A stretch of DNA of 64,000 nt from Parashewanella sp965200795 (GCA_965200795.1 CBDAVB010000031.1:49133-113132), one strand, 5' to 3'. Positions 49,213-59,304 are shown, numbered from the stretch's first letter. Translations and numbers: made by a program. The notes: generated by a model from the sequence alone, not told the origin.

Positions 49213-49241
49213 GTGCGGCTCTTTTAGAACGACAATTCTAG
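49213..49241 (+). mobile_element. Solitary ISKra4-type terminus
   Basis: GTGCGGCTCTTTTAGAACGA, continuing CAATTCTAG, matches the left terminus of the ISKra4-like element at 9171-9200 with one or two differences. The bases after it (CCGCATTGCTCC) resemble the transposase 3' end. No intact transposase follows. Confidence 0.6.
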
Positions 49242-49281
49242 CCGCATTGCTCCGGGTATGTGCTGGGGTTGCAATTGCGAA

Positions 49282-49304
49282 GAAACTTATCGTCAGCGAC
49301 TTAT
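49282..49304. repeat. MITE-A solitary end
   Basis: GAAACTTATCGTCAGCGACT followed by TAT matches the right terminal repeat of the complete MITE-A (2086-2107). The rest of 49305-49684 holds no convincing gene; a 12-bp palindrome TACTGGACAGTA is at 49605-49616. Confidence 0.5.
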
Positions 49305-49684
49305 ATTGCTTCAATCCGCCTGACGGGGCTAAGGTTTTGCTTACTTCTTCATGCGAAACAGAATGATGAAAACGGCAAAGTCTGTGACTCAATAAATCTG
49401 CTCTGTGACAGCCTAAGCGATTTGGATTTTTCCTGTAAATTACGGGGCTTATTTAAGGCGTTGATCAGACGCGATTTCGAGTATTTCTTCATCATCAGCA
49501 ACAGAAAGTGAAATGAAACCGGATAAAATCAATGAAGAGGTCACTTCGTTTTTTAATCAAGTCATGCAAACGAATACTTTTACATTACGGCAAGAGGCTA
49601 TTTATACTGGACAGTATCCATGATTTTAGTTAAAAACGAACTCCGGAAACTGAGTCATAATCAGTGGTTAATTTGAGTGTGTTT

Positions 49685-52600
49685 ATGGCAAGTGTGATAG
49701 TCAATTCCGCATTGTTAAATATAAATTATAATATCGGACGAAACTCCGCAAATGCTACCGTAAAGGTTCGTTTCGACGCAACGCTGAATCAAGAACAGTT
49801 ATCTGTATTTGACGCCGTTTCACAGGGAAATACAAGCGCAACGCACTCTAAATTAAAAACATTAACGCAGAGCGGGCATGATATCGATGTGAAATTTAAT
49901 TGTAACGGGGAACCGTTCCTCTGCTTTTTGGTAACGGCCGGGAAAATTGACGAGCTGAATATCATTTTAGATATCGTTAAAGAAAAATACCGTAACCCCT
50001 CAAAACAATTAGAATCTGAGCATTGTAAAGTCTCGGGTATCTATGCCAAATTATTACTTCCCGCCGCGGCTCCGCTCGAGAGGAATAAATCACATGCGAT
50101 CACCAGACTGCTTCAGACGGGCATTGATATCACCGCTTTTGATTCAGAAACTGTATGCCCCTTAGTCATACTGCTGAGCTATGATTTTGACGGAGAATCC
50201 TTTCGCTCTTATCTCATTTCACAACTTACTTTAACGTACCCTAAATTCAGGAATCTTTTAATAGACGGTGTTCCCTTAGTTATTCATATGGCGGCTAACA
50301 TAGGTCTGTTTTCTGAAAAAGTTATCCGCGATTTATATGATTGCGGGGTAGATTTTTCAGTAACTCATGACGGACACCGCTTTCAGAGCGTGCTCCGAAA
50401 TCTTTGTGACCGGCATATACTGTCAGAGGACGAATATCACCGTTATTTGAATGCCGCGGGAATTGATGAGCATGAAGACATGGTCGCGGGTTATATAGCT
50501 ATGTCTGATACGGCGCTTGAAACAGAAGAAAGCCGCAAAGACAGGAGGGTTGTTGAATCCGCGACAAGCCAGTTTGCGTCAGGTCTCCCCCGCCTTTATG
50601 AAGCAAAGCCTTTAAGCAGAAAATGGTCTAAAAGCAATATTGACCTGAGCGGATCCGGCCGCGGGACTCAGACACAAGATACGGATCAGTCTCAGAAGGA
50701 GCCGGATGTCCGTCATCCGCCGCGAAGAACAAAAAGACGTTTTGTCTCTCACATTCCCTATGCCGTAATCCGAATCAAAAGTATGGCCGCTAAGAAGTTC
50801 CATTATAAAGTCGCGGAAGATGAGTTAAGTCTGCTGACTAACAGAGAAGCATTATCCGTAGATGATTTGTGGCAAAAGCAAAGTGAGGTAAATGAAGCGA
50901 TTCAGGAGTTTTATCCTGTACTTGATGTTTCTGAAGATCAGAAAGCGAAAGTCAGAAAAAAATTCAAAATAGATGATATGACGAAGCGGAACCGCTCTTA
51001 TTTTCGAAAAAAAAATAAAATACTGTGCGATGTTTTAAATGAAAAGAAGAGGAGGAAAGAGAGTTATCCTGAACAGCTCCCCCCGCCCAGCCCAAGCCTT
51101 ACTGAACGCCGGAAACCGGATGAGGCGCGGAAAATGATAACGCCCGCGGACGAGGTGTTTGATGAGAATGATACCGCGGACGGACGTTTTACCGCTGAGG
51201 ATTATAAAAGACGGTATTCATCGTCCGCCCGAAACAGCGTTAAGTCATACCGCGGTGAGGCTGAGCTCTTGTTACCGGATTTGATAACTGACGATGAGGA
51301 TCGTGAAATAAATTCCATATCGGACGCTTGCGCTAAGAATACGGAAGGTACGGGACTGTTTCTTCCTGTATTTACCTCAGAAGAGACGGTTAAGCGTGAC
51401 ATACATGTAAAAAAATTCACTGCTGAGGATGTGGTCAGGAAGTGGCAAACAGCAGCTAAAGAGACGGAAACGTCAACTAAGTTATTGCGGGAGGCCGCGG
51501 ACAAAGCCAGGGCGGCGAATATCGTTCTGGAAAGATGGAAACGCGCGTACAAGCATGTCAGAACCGCCCTGGAAAAAGCAGACGCGGATACAGAAGTGAT
51601 GGGAGCGGCGATTTCACAGATTGACAGTGATTTTAGTGAAAAGCTCAGTCAGGTCAAAGCCGACGATCATCTTTCTCACGGCGGAGCCGCCGCTTTGCAT
51701 GGTATTCAGGCGATGGGGTGTTTTGCGCAGATCACCCAGGTCTACCGTGACTGGAACACCAGCGGTTATCTAAATACGGTAAACAGTTTATCAGGGGCGG
51801 CGGGGGTTGTACTGGGAGGCGGTGCCGCGACAGCTGAGACAATGTCGCACCTGATCACTGATATTACCGAACCGCTTAAGGCCGGCAGTAACGTTCTGGG
51901 GTTAATGGACTCAGTTCAGAAAGGGTGTACGGGTGTGGTTAATCTGTTAAAAAGTTTAAAAGACGCCAGGTTACTGGACAAAGTTAACAAAGACGCGGGG
52001 CTTGATACGGCGCGAGCCGAAGCTTATTTCGAGGAGGGAGAGAAGTATTCGGAATCACTGGCCGCCGCGGCAAAAGATTTAACTGACGCGGCTTCTGATT
52101 TGTGCGGCTTAATCAACAGCGAGCCAGCCATGCTTGAGAGATTAACCCCGGTTCTGGGGGTATGTGTTTATTGCCTGGACTTGTCAAAAAGGTGCGTTAA
52201 GCTTGCCCATGATATCCACGGTTATTGTAACGGTTCTGAAATTAAGCAGCGCCTGAAGGAAACGCTCTGTGATTACCCTGTAACTAACGAATTACTGGAT
52301 GAACATGGTAAAACAATCGCGGCGAATTTACATGCGGTTGTATTTAATCATGACTGTCTGGGTAACGACGTGTTAACGGACTTCGAATATGAATTGGCCT
52401 GCCGGTATTTTACGATCCGGGAAATCAAACAAGTGAGCGGAAAACGAATTAAACGGCAACTTTTCGGATGCGCGATGGACGGGCTCGCTATTTGCGCCGA
52501 AATATTAATCCTCGGAAGCGCCGGTTTTCTCTCACCTTTAGCTCTGGGTATAGCCGGTTCCGTCGCGGCGCTCAAAGGCAGCGCGTTAGCGTACAGAGCC

Positions 52601-52906
52601 GCTAAGCAAGAGTTTCATGACCTCATGAACGATTTAAAGTCAAAAGCCTTTAAAAAGAAAGACAGAATTGAAGTTGTCATGAACTTAGTTAAACAGCTGG
52701 GTTATGTGTTAATGACCCGAGAAAAAGGAATTGACCAAAGCTTATTCTTAGCTCAGATTTTTGAGTTAGACATCTGTTTTACCGCGGCGGGAATGCCGCT
52801 TCAGGAATTCATAGCGATGGTGGACAAAGAGGAAAGCAAACAAAAAGGAACCGGATTCACGCGGGCAACCGCGGCATTATACGCCGCATTTGAATCCAGG
52901 GATTAA
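49685..52906 (+). CDS. Large orphan protein, 1073 residues, possible effector
   Basis: I do not recognise a family. The ATG at 49685 is preferred to a GTG at 49664. The first about 270 residues are repeat-like helical segments reminiscent of degenerate ankyrin repeats (EPFLCFLVTAGKIDELNIIL; VPLVIHMAANIGLFSEKVIR). The middle (residues about 330-560) is highly charged. It has two similar motifs, RFTAEDYKRRYSSSARN and KFTAEDVVRKWQTAAKE. A coiled coil (580-650) and two glycine/alanine-rich hydrophobic stretches follow (SGAAGVVLGGGAATAETM near 705; SAGFLSPLALGIAGSVAAL near 950). No signal peptide is seen. The architecture suits an injected or surface toxin-like protein, but this is inference. Confidence 0.6.
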   Translation: MASVIVNSALLNINYNIGRNSANATVKVRFDATLNQEQLSVFDAVSQGNTSATHSKLKTLTQSGHDIDVKFNCNGEPFLCFLVTAGKIDELNIILDIVKEKYRNPSKQLESEHCKVSGIYAKLLLPAAAPLERNKSHAITRLLQTGIDITAFDSETVCPLVILLSYDFDGESFRSYLISQLTLTYPKFRNLLIDGVPLVIHMAANIGLFSEKVIRDLYDCGVDFSVTHDGHRFQSVLRNLCDRHILSEDEYHRYLNAAGIDEHEDMVAGYIAMSDTALETEESRKDRRVVESATSQFASGLPRLYEAKPLSRKWSKSNIDLSGSGRGTQTQDTDQSQKEPDVRHPPRRTKRRFVSHIPYAVIRIKSMAAKKFHYKVAEDELSLLTNREALSVDDLWQKQSEVNEAIQEFYPVLDVSEDQKAKVRKKFKIDDMTKRNRSYFRKKNKILCDVLNEKKRRKESYPEQLPPPSPSLTERRKPDEARKMITPADEVFDENDTADGRFTAEDYKRRYSSSARNSVKSYRGEAELLLPDLITDDEDREINSISDACAKNTEGTGLFLPVFTSEETVKRDIHVKKFTAEDVVRKWQTAAKETETSTKLLREAADKARAANIVLERWKRAYKHVRTALEKADADTEVMGAAISQIDSDFSEKLSQVKADDHLSHGGAAALHGIQAMGCFAQITQVYRDWNTSGYLNTVNSLSGAAGVVLGGGAATAETMSHLITDITEPLKAGSNVLGLMDSVQKGCTGVVNLLKSLKDARLLDKVNKDAGLDTARAEAYFEEGEKYSESLAAAAKDLTDAASDLCGLINSEPAMLERLTPVLGVCVYCLDLSKRCVKLAHDIHGYCNGSEIKQRLKETLCDYPVTNELLDEHGKTIAANLHAVVFNHDCLGNDVLTDFEYELACRYFTIREIKQVSGKRIKRQLFGCAMDGLAICAEILILGSAGFLSPLALGIAGSVAALKGSALAYRAAKQEFHDLMNDLKSKAFKKKDRIEVVMNLVKQLGYVLMTREKGIDQSLFLAQIFELDICFTAAGMPLQEFIAMVDKEESKQKGTGFTRATAALYAAFESRD

Positions 52907-53216
52907 ATTCCGGTAAATCAATTCTCAATAAACATTGTAACCGCTCAACAAGCGGCCGCCACCGAAATAACGCCCCGATTTGTCACCTGGCAAAAAAGTC
53001 CGCACCCTGATCCGAGTGCGACGCTTTGGATTCAGCCGACTGCTTATGAGTTTTCCGCCGCTTGGTTTTTTGCCTCAGTCACTGTCTTTTTGCGCCGAAT
53101 TATACAATTGCCATTATGATTAACAAAAATTCACTATTAAAAAAACCAAATAATCAAATACTGTTTACTTACTTTAACCTGAAAGCCGCGGACACACTCA
53201 AGCAAAAACAAATTCA

Positions 53217-53322
53217 GGAGCTGTCCCGAAATAACGTTCCGGTTCGTTACCGCTTAACATCGGCGATATTAAGGCGCGAAGAGAAGCTCAGTCATTCTGA
53301 ACGAAGTAACGGCAGTTTTATG
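53217..53322 (+). repeat. Family B repeat, copy 1
   Basis: AGCTGTCCCGAAATAACGTT, then GTTACCGCTTAACATCGGCG and, at the end, AACGAAGTAACGGCAGTTTT match 61464-61570 at most positions. The ends AGCTG and CAGTT are inverted. A short open frame across it (53062-53334) is treated as spurious. The gap 52907-53505 has no other recognised content. Confidence 0.7.
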
Positions 53323-53505
53323 AGCCGCGAATAACTACAGCACGCTTTCTCCGCCTTTATGAGCTGAAAAATAAACGACAAAAACAGGGAAGTTATTACG
53401 GGACTGATGTCTCATGACAACAGCAAAGTAAAGTCATCCGTCAGGTGAGGAGCTGACGCCCGGATACTGACTTTTCCTTATTTAACCGTATGCTGAGGGT
53501 GATAT

Positions 53506-54519
53506 ATGCCGGTGAGCAAACCTAATTACATTATTCTGATGTTATTATGCTGTCTGGCATCGATTTCAGCGCCGGCGGGTCAAAGACACCATATTGATAT
53601 CTACGCCCACAGGGGGTTTCGCGCTATCGCTCCGGAGAATTCACTTCCCGCGTTCGCCGCGGCGATGAAACTCGGCGTAGATGTCATCGACATGGACATT
53701 AATATGACCAAGGACGGCGCTTTGGTCGTCACTCATGATCTGACCTTAAATCCGCAAATCACCCAAACATCAGACGGCAAATGGATTACCCGAAAAACAC
53801 CGATTAAAGACCTTACCCTGAATGAGCTGGAGCGGTTTGAGGTAGGACGGGTTAAACCTGATTCGAAATTTCACCGGATGTACCCTCATCATATTCCGAT
53901 GTCAGGCGTCCGCATCCCGACGCTTGAACAGGTGATACGGTTCGTTAAACAACATGAAACCGGTACCGTGCGTTTTCAGATTGAAATGAAAACGGATCCC
54001 ACTCAACCCGGCTTATCGGTGAAGCCGCTGATCATGGCTCAGGCGCTGGCCAAGGTGATTAAACGAACACATATTCAGGATCGCACGGAGGTGCAGGCTT
54101 TTCAGTGGCAGGCACTGGTGGATCTTCAACGATTAATTCCGGAGATCAAAACAGGATATTTAACGGAGCCGGACTATAACCCCGCGAATCAAAGCCTGGA
54201 GAGCAAAGTCGGGAACGGCAGAATCTGGACGTCACCGTTACTCGCCAGAAATTATAATTATGATTACCCGCGGATGATTAAAAAACTGGGAGGCCGGTTT
54301 TGGGAGCCGTATGAGTTTTCCGTCACCGAAAAACAGATTGAGCACGCGCATGCATTAGGTCTCAAGGTCATAACCTGGGGCTGGACAGAACAAGAGCACT
54401 CGGATTTTAACTACCGGAAAGTCAGTCAGCTTATTGACTGGGGGGTAGACGGAATTATCACTGACAGACCGGACATCTTAAGGGGACTGCTTACCGTTAA
54501 AGGCTATAACGTACCTTAA
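53506..54519 (+). CDS. Periplasmic glycerophosphodiester phosphodiesterase
   Basis: A 337-residue GDPD-family TIM-barrel protein with a signal peptide (residues 1-24, ending SAPAG). The catalytic HRG is in DIYAHRGFRAIAPENSLPAF and the second histidine in LVVTHDLTLN. The metal-binding pair is DxD in VIDMDINMTKDG where most relatives have ExD. It is likely to hydrolyse glycerophosphodiesters to glycerol-3-phosphate in the periplasm. GlpQ-type is the closest class. A GAGGGTG ribosome site precedes the ATG. Confidence 0.88.
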   Translation: MPVSKPNYIILMLLCCLASISAPAGQRHHIDIYAHRGFRAIAPENSLPAFAAAMKLGVDVIDMDINMTKDGALVVTHDLTLNPQITQTSDGKWITRKTPIKDLTLNELERFEVGRVKPDSKFHRMYPHHIPMSGVRIPTLEQVIRFVKQHETGTVRFQIEMKTDPTQPGLSVKPLIMAQALAKVIKRTHIQDRTEVQAFQWQALVDLQRLIPEIKTGYLTEPDYNPANQSLESKVGNGRIWTSPLLARNYNYDYPRMIKKLGGRFWEPYEFSVTEKQIEHAHALGLKVITWGWTEQEHSDFNYRKVSQLIDWGVDGIITDRPDILRGLLTVKGYNVP

Positions 54520-54534
54520 TATTTTCCGTCAGCG

Positions 54535-54622
54535 TCCGGTATTACCGGCGTACAAAGCTGTCTCGCGCCTTGATAACGGCAATGTTAAGCGGTAACAAAC
54601 CGGGACGTGATTTCGGGACAGC
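54535..54622 (-). repeat. Family B repeat, short copy in inverse orientation
   Basis: On the minus strand it reads AGCTGTCCCGAAATCACGTC, GTTTGTTACCGCTTAACATT, GCCGTTATCAAGGCGCGAGA, CAGCTTTGTACGCCGGTAAT. It lacks about 38 bp present in the middle of the copy at 61464. It lies just after the GDPD gene. Confidence 0.7.
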
Positions 54623-54755
54623 TATCCTGAAACAGGGGGAGCGGCTAATTGATTAACTATATTTCATTTAGAGTGCATCAAAATATCATTTTATCAGCCG
54701 CTACACCTAATATAATCGGGATATGATTTAAGTTACTGTGAAATGGTGAAATATT

Positions 54756-56012
54756 ATGGAGTCTCAAATAACCTTGCTTCGCCGCGACGGGCAGCATCAG
54801 ATTGAGGTGTCTGACTCAAACTTCGATAAACTCAACACCATATCAGCAAGCTTTGCTTCCGGGGGCGGAACCGGCCAGCGCATCCAGATTCGTACTCAAT
54901 CGGACAACGGCGGCGCAAAAACCTATACGGTAACTCGGAGATCATTTAAAACAAGAGACGGCGGGACGGGTTTTGATTTTCATATCCGTCAGAAAACCGG
55001 CAAATTCTTTAGCTGGCTGCTGCAGAAACTCGGATTTCAGACACGGGATGAAAGACAGCTCAAACAGCAATTGCGTCATGTTCTGACTCAGTTAGGTCAA
55101 TCGGGCACGGGCACGACATTAACAGCCTCAGACCGGCATATCGCTGAAAAAAGCGCCCGCCGCCTGAATTCAGCAGTTATCAGCAGAACTCACCGGGTTC
55201 AGCCTTCATCCGAAAGCGGAGCCTGTGAGCCTGTGAACCCTGAGCGTGTCACTTATTCCGAGGCTTTTACTCCGAGCGCCGCGATTGCCCATCAGATGCG
55301 AACGGGTCAGTTATCGGATAACAGCGTGATAATCATCAATATCGCTGACACGCTCACGACCAGAGCCGACGCCGGCGGAAACGGAGCGGGCTCGTCACTT
55401 TATTCGTTAGATCCGAAGTTAAAAGATTTGTTACCCGTGTTAGCCCGCCGTTATCCGGGTCTGAAAATTGTATTTTTAACGGAATCAGATCAGAACCGCA
55501 CGGAGGCTTTCGAGCACATAATAAAATTGAATTTAGACAACGTTAAGGCAGATTACCGCATTCAAGAAAAAAAACAGATGAGCAAAGCCGGACAAGTTAA
55601 TGCCGCCCTCTCGGACATACCGAATACGAACACCGGTGTCACGGAGCGGAAAATCATTTATATCGATAACAGCGCGCAAAATGTGTACGACGCGGAACAA
55701 GCCGTTACAAAAAAACACGGCTCCGGCACCCGTGCGGCTGAACGGTCACAGGCTCATCAGAGTAATTTTACAGGCATCATAGTTAACTCAAACTTTCCTT
55801 TTAGCGAAATTCAACAGCCCCCCGGAGCTGAAGACACTCACCGGTGGGCGTCGTCACCCGCGCGAAGCGGGACGGACACCCCGGACGGCGCTGACGAGGA
55901 AATGGTCACCGCTCAGGATTCCGCTTTTACCGTCAATAAAAGTACCGCGTCCGACGGGGAGCGAAAAGAAAGATTTTTAGCTTATTTGCTTACCAGTCAT
56001 CCGGCGCATTAA
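54756..56012 (+). CDS. HAD-like protein with degenerate catalytic motifs
   Basis: A 418-residue paralogue-like counterpart of the gene at 4627-5880. The HAD layout is still visible: motif I NSVIIINIADTLTT, motif II IVFLTES, lysine region SKAGQVNAAL and motif IV IIYIDNSAQNV. In motif I both aspartates of DxD are replaced (Asn and Ala), and motif IV has one acid only, so phosphatase activity is doubtful. The N-terminal 150 residues and the acidic C-terminus are unique. No signal peptide is seen. A terminator follows. Confidence 0.6.
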   Translation: MESQITLLRRDGQHQIEVSDSNFDKLNTISASFASGGGTGQRIQIRTQSDNGGAKTYTVTRRSFKTRDGGTGFDFHIRQKTGKFFSWLLQKLGFQTRDERQLKQQLRHVLTQLGQSGTGTTLTASDRHIAEKSARRLNSAVISRTHRVQPSSESGACEPVNPERVTYSEAFTPSAAIAHQMRTGQLSDNSVIIINIADTLTTRADAGGNGAGSSLYSLDPKLKDLLPVLARRYPGLKIVFLTESDQNRTEAFEHIIKLNLDNVKADYRIQEKKQMSKAGQVNAALSDIPNTNTGVTERKIIYIDNSAQNVYDAEQAVTKKHGSGTRAAERSQAHQSNFTGIIVNSNFPFSEIQQPPGAEDTHRWASSPARSGTDTPDGADEEMVTAQDSAFTVNKSTASDGERKERFLAYLLTSHPAH

Positions 56013-56044
56013 TATTGCGCCCGACTCAGGGAGATTAAAACGGC

Positions 56045-56076
56045 AAGCCGTATGACGGCGGCTTCCGGGGTTTTTT
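56045..56076 (+). terminator. Intrinsic terminator
   Basis: AAGCCG (56045-56050) pairs with CGGCTT (56059-56064), and TTTTTT follows at 56071-56076. It ends the HAD-like gene before the convergent hutH. Confidence 0.6.
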
Positions 56077-56097
56077 ATATATTCGAAATTATTGAAT

Positions 56098-57609
56098 CTA
56101 ATCTGTCAGACTTAAAAGCGTTTCTCTCTCAAGCAACCGGGTTGCCGTTTCAATATCCGGGCCGAAATAACGGTCTTTATCGTAATGCGGGACTTTTTCC
56201 CGCAGGCATGATTTAGCCGCGGCAATCGCTTTGCCGGGCCGTAACGGCGCTCTGAAGTCCAGACCCTGAGCGGCCGCCAGCCATTCGATAGCCAAAATCC
56301 CGCGGGTATTTTCTGACATGTCACGTAAACGGCGCGCGGCAAAGGTCGCCATTGACACGTGATCCTCCTGATTAGCAGAAGTCGGCAGACTGTCCACGCA
56401 AGCCGGATGAGCAAAGGTTTTGTTCTCAGACGCCAATGCCGCCGAAGTGACCTGCGCGATCATAAATCCTGAGTTCACGCCGCCGTTATCAACTAAGAAC
56501 GGCGGCAGATCCGATAAGCTTGAATCAATCAGTAACGCCGTTCGCCGCTCCGATAACGCTCCGATTTCCGCTATCGCGATCGCCAGATTATCCGCCGCCA
56601 TCGCCACGGGCTCGGCGTGGAAATTACCGCCGGAAATAATGTCGCCGTTATCACAGAACACCAGCGGGTTATCGGTGACACCGTTCGCTTCCGTTTTCAG
56701 AATCCGCGCGGCGTTTCGAATCTGCGACAGGCAGGCGCCTAATACCTGAGGCTGACAACGCAGGGAATACGGATCCTGCACTTTTTCACAGTTTTTATGG
56801 CTTTCGCCGATTTCAGAGCTGTCACCCAGCAGATTTCTGAACATGGCCGCGCTGTCAATTTGCTCCCGATGACCGCGCGCCTCATGGACGCGGGCGTCAA
56901 ACGGGCCGCGGCTGCCCTTGGCGGCTTCCACGCTCATGGCTCCGATCACGGTCGCCTGAGTGTGAAGATCCTCAGCGTTAAACAAACCCTCAAGCGCTAA
57001 AGCGGTTGAGGCCTGAGTACCGTTAAGTAACGCTAACCCCTCTTTAGCGGCAAGCTCGACAGGTTCAAGACCGATTAACTTTAATCCCGCCTGAGCCGGC
57101 ATAATTTCGCCCTGATAGCGAACCTCGCCCTCACCGATGACCGGCAGACACATATGCGCCAGCGGCGCCAAATCTCCCGATGCGCCGACAGAACCTTTCT
57201 CTCTCACGCACGGATACATTTGGGCGTTAAGCAACGCGATCAAAAACCCGATCACCCGCAGGCGGATACCGGAGTACCCCCGGCTGAGCGAGTTGATTTT
57301 TAACAGCATCATCAATCGCACGGTCTTGTCGTCCATAAAACGGCCTGAGCCGGCGGCATGGGACAAAACAATGGAGCGTTGCAGTAATTCAAGATCCCCC
57401 GCGGCAATCGCGGTGTTAGCGAGCAGACCAAATCCGGTATTGATACCGTAAACGGTGCGACCCTCATCAAGCACGGTGCGCACCATTTCCGCGCCGCGGT
57501 TAATCACGTCCTCGGCGTCTTTTGACAATGATAATTCGAACGGATTACGACTCGCGAAACGCAATTGTTCAAGCGTGAGTTTTCCCGGTTGTAATTGTAA
57601 CTGCTTCAC
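56098..57609 (-). CDS. hutH: Histidine ammonia-lyase HutH
   Basis: A 503-residue enzyme converting histidine to urocanate and ammonia. The MIO prosthetic group arises from Ala-Ser-Gly in GSVGASGDLAPLAHM. Other motifs are YGINTGFGLLANT, GESHKNCEKVQDPYSLRCQP and the NFHAEPVAMAADNLA segment. It starts 3 bp after hutU, so they are one transcript. Confidence 0.97.
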   Translation of the reverse strand: MKQLQLQPGKLTLEQLRFASRNPFELSLSKDAEDVINRGAEMVRTVLDEGRTVYGINTGFGLLANTAIAAGDLELLQRSIVLSHAAGSGRFMDDKTVRLMMLLKINSLSRGYSGIRLRVIGFLIALLNAQMYPCVREKGSVGASGDLAPLAHMCLPVIGEGEVRYQGEIMPAQAGLKLIGLEPVELAAKEGLALLNGTQASTALALEGLFNAEDLHTQATVIGAMSVEAAKGSRGPFDARVHEARGHREQIDSAAMFRNLLGDSSEIGESHKNCEKVQDPYSLRCQPQVLGACLSQIRNAARILKTEANGVTDNPLVFCDNGDIISGGNFHAEPVAMAADNLAIAIAEIGALSERRTALLIDSSLSDLPPFLVDNGGVNSGFMIAQVTSAALASENKTFAHPACVDSLPTSANQEDHVSMATFAARRLRDMSENTRGILAIEWLAAAQGLDFRAPLRPGKAIAAAKSCLREKVPHYDKDRYFGPDIETATRLLERETLLSLTD

Positions 57610-57612
57610 GGC

Positions 57613-59304
57613 TTACTCTCCTGCGCCATTGTTTCGTGAGTTGATCATGGGTAAATCTAAACCTTGCTCGTTGGCGCAGTTTATCGCGATGTCGTAGCCG
57701 GCGTCAGCGTGACGCATAACGCCTGTCGCCGGATCGTTCCACAGCACGCGCTCCGCGCGTTTCGCCGCCGCATCGGTGCCGTCACATACGATCACCATAC
57801 CGGAATGCTGACTGAAGCCCATTCCGACCCCGCCGCCGTGATGCAGTGATACCCAAGTCGCGCCGCTGGCGGTATTAAGCAGCGCGTTGAGTAACGGCCA
57901 GTCCGAAACCGCGTCCGAGCCGTCCATCATGGATTCGGTTTCACGGTTCGGGCTGGCTACCGAGCCGGAGTCCAGATGATCACGCCCGATCACCACCGGC
58001 GCGGACAGCTCACCGTTTTTCACCATTTCGTTAAAGGCCAGTGCCAGACGAGCGCGATCTTTGAGTCCCACCCAGCAGATACGCGCCGGCAAGCCCTGGA
58101 ATTCAATACGCTCACGGGCCATATTCAGCCAGTTATGCAAATGCGGATTATCAGGGATCAGTTCCTTAACCCTGGCGTCGGTTTTGTAAATATCTCCGGG
58201 ATCGCCGGACAGAGCCGCCCAACGGAACGGACCGATACCCTGACAAAACAGCGGACGGATATAAGCGGGAACGAATCCGGGAAAATCAAAGGCATTTTCA
58301 ACGCCGGCCTCAAACGCCATCTGACGAATGTTATTACCGTAATCCAGTGTCGCCGCGCCCCGTTGTTGTAATGTGAGCATGGCGTTAACTTGCGCCGCCA
58401 TCGAAACTTTAGCCGCCTGAACCACGCCCGCCTCATCTTTCAGACGTTCGGCTTTTGCTTGTTCCGGTGTCCAGCCCTGAGGCAGGTAGCCGTTGAGCGG
58501 ATCGTGCGCTGATGTTTGATCGGTTACCACGTCAGGGGTAATACCGCGCTCAACCAGCTCAGCGAAAATATCGGCGGCATTGGCAAGCAAACCGACGGAA
58601 ACCGCTTTACCCTCAGCGTCCGCCCGCCTGATCACGGCTAACGCTTCATCGAGTGTTTTCGCTTTTTTGTCAAGATAACGAGTACGCAAACGGAAATCGA
58701 TTCGGGTTTCATCCACTTCACAGGCTAACACAGAAAAACCCGCCATGGTGCCGGCAAGCGGCTGAGCCCCGCCCATGCCCCCTAAGCCGCCGGTTAAAAT
58801 CCAGCGCCCCGCGGCCTCACCGTCAAAATGTGTTTTAGCGACCGACACAAAGGTTTCATACGTGCCTTGCACAATCCCCTGAGTGCCGATGTAAATCCAT
58901 GACCCCGCGGTCATCTGGCCGTACATGGCCAGGCCCTGTTTATCGAGCTCATTAAAGTGCTCCCAGTCAGCCCAGCGCGGAACTAAATTGGAATTGGCAA
59001 TCAGCACGCGCGGCGCGTCGGCGTGAGTCTGAAACACGCCCGCGGGTTTACCCGACTGCACCAGCAGAGTCTGGTCATCTTCCAGGCGCCGCAAGGTTTC
59101 GATAATTTTGTCATAGCACTGCCAGTCTCTCGCCGCCCGGCCTATGCCGCCGTAGACCACCAGATCTTCCGGCCGCTCAGCTACTTCGGGGTGTAAGTTG
59201 TTCATCAACATACGCATCGGCGCTTCGGTTAACCAGCTTTTACAGCTGAGCTCTGAACCGTGCGGCGCCAGAATCTTACGATTCGGATCATGTCTTTTGT
59301 CCAT
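57613..59304 (-). CDS. hutU: Urocanate hydratase HutU
   Basis: A 563-residue NAD-dependent enzyme hydrating urocanate. The NAD-binding region is TGGLGGMGGAQPLAGTMAG. The catalytic-site segment GFVPAYIRPLFCQGIGPFRW and the C-terminal HHGGGVGMGFSQHSGMVIV are present. The length is normal. It precedes hutH in the operon. Confidence 0.97.
   Translation of the reverse strand: MDKRHDPNRKILAPHGSELSCKSWLTEAPMRMLMNNLHPEVAERPEDLVVYGGIGRAARDWQCYDKIIETLRRLEDDQTLLVQSGKPAGVFQTHADAPRVLIANSNLVPRWADWEHFNELDKQGLAMYGQMTAGSWIYIGTQGIVQGTYETFVSVAKTHFDGEAAGRWILTGGLGGMGGAQPLAGTMAGFSVLACEVDETRIDFRLRTRYLDKKAKTLDEALAVIRRADAEGKAVSVGLLANAADIFAELVERGITPDVVTDQTSAHDPLNGYLPQGWTPEQAKAERLKDEAGVVQAAKVSMAAQVNAMLTLQQRGAATLDYGNNIRQMAFEAGVENAFDFPGFVPAYIRPLFCQGIGPFRWAALSGDPGDIYKTDARVKELIPDNPHLHNWLNMARERIEFQGLPARICWVGLKDRARLALAFNEMVKNGELSAPVVIGRDHLDSGSVASPNRETESMMDGSDAVSDWPLLNALLNTASGATWVSLHHGGGVGMGFSQHSGMVIVCDGTDAAAKRAERVLWNDPATGVMRHADAGYDIAINCANEQGLDLPMINSRNNGAGE

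Noticed and set aside
49186..49392. Minus-strand frame reading NAARIVVLKEPHS
   Set aside because: This sequence is produced by reading through an ISKra4-type terminus; it is not a gene.
53062..53334. Open frame of 90 residues between the 1073-residue gene and the GDPD gene
   Set aside because: Its second half is family B repeat sequence and it has no ribosome site or family resemblance.
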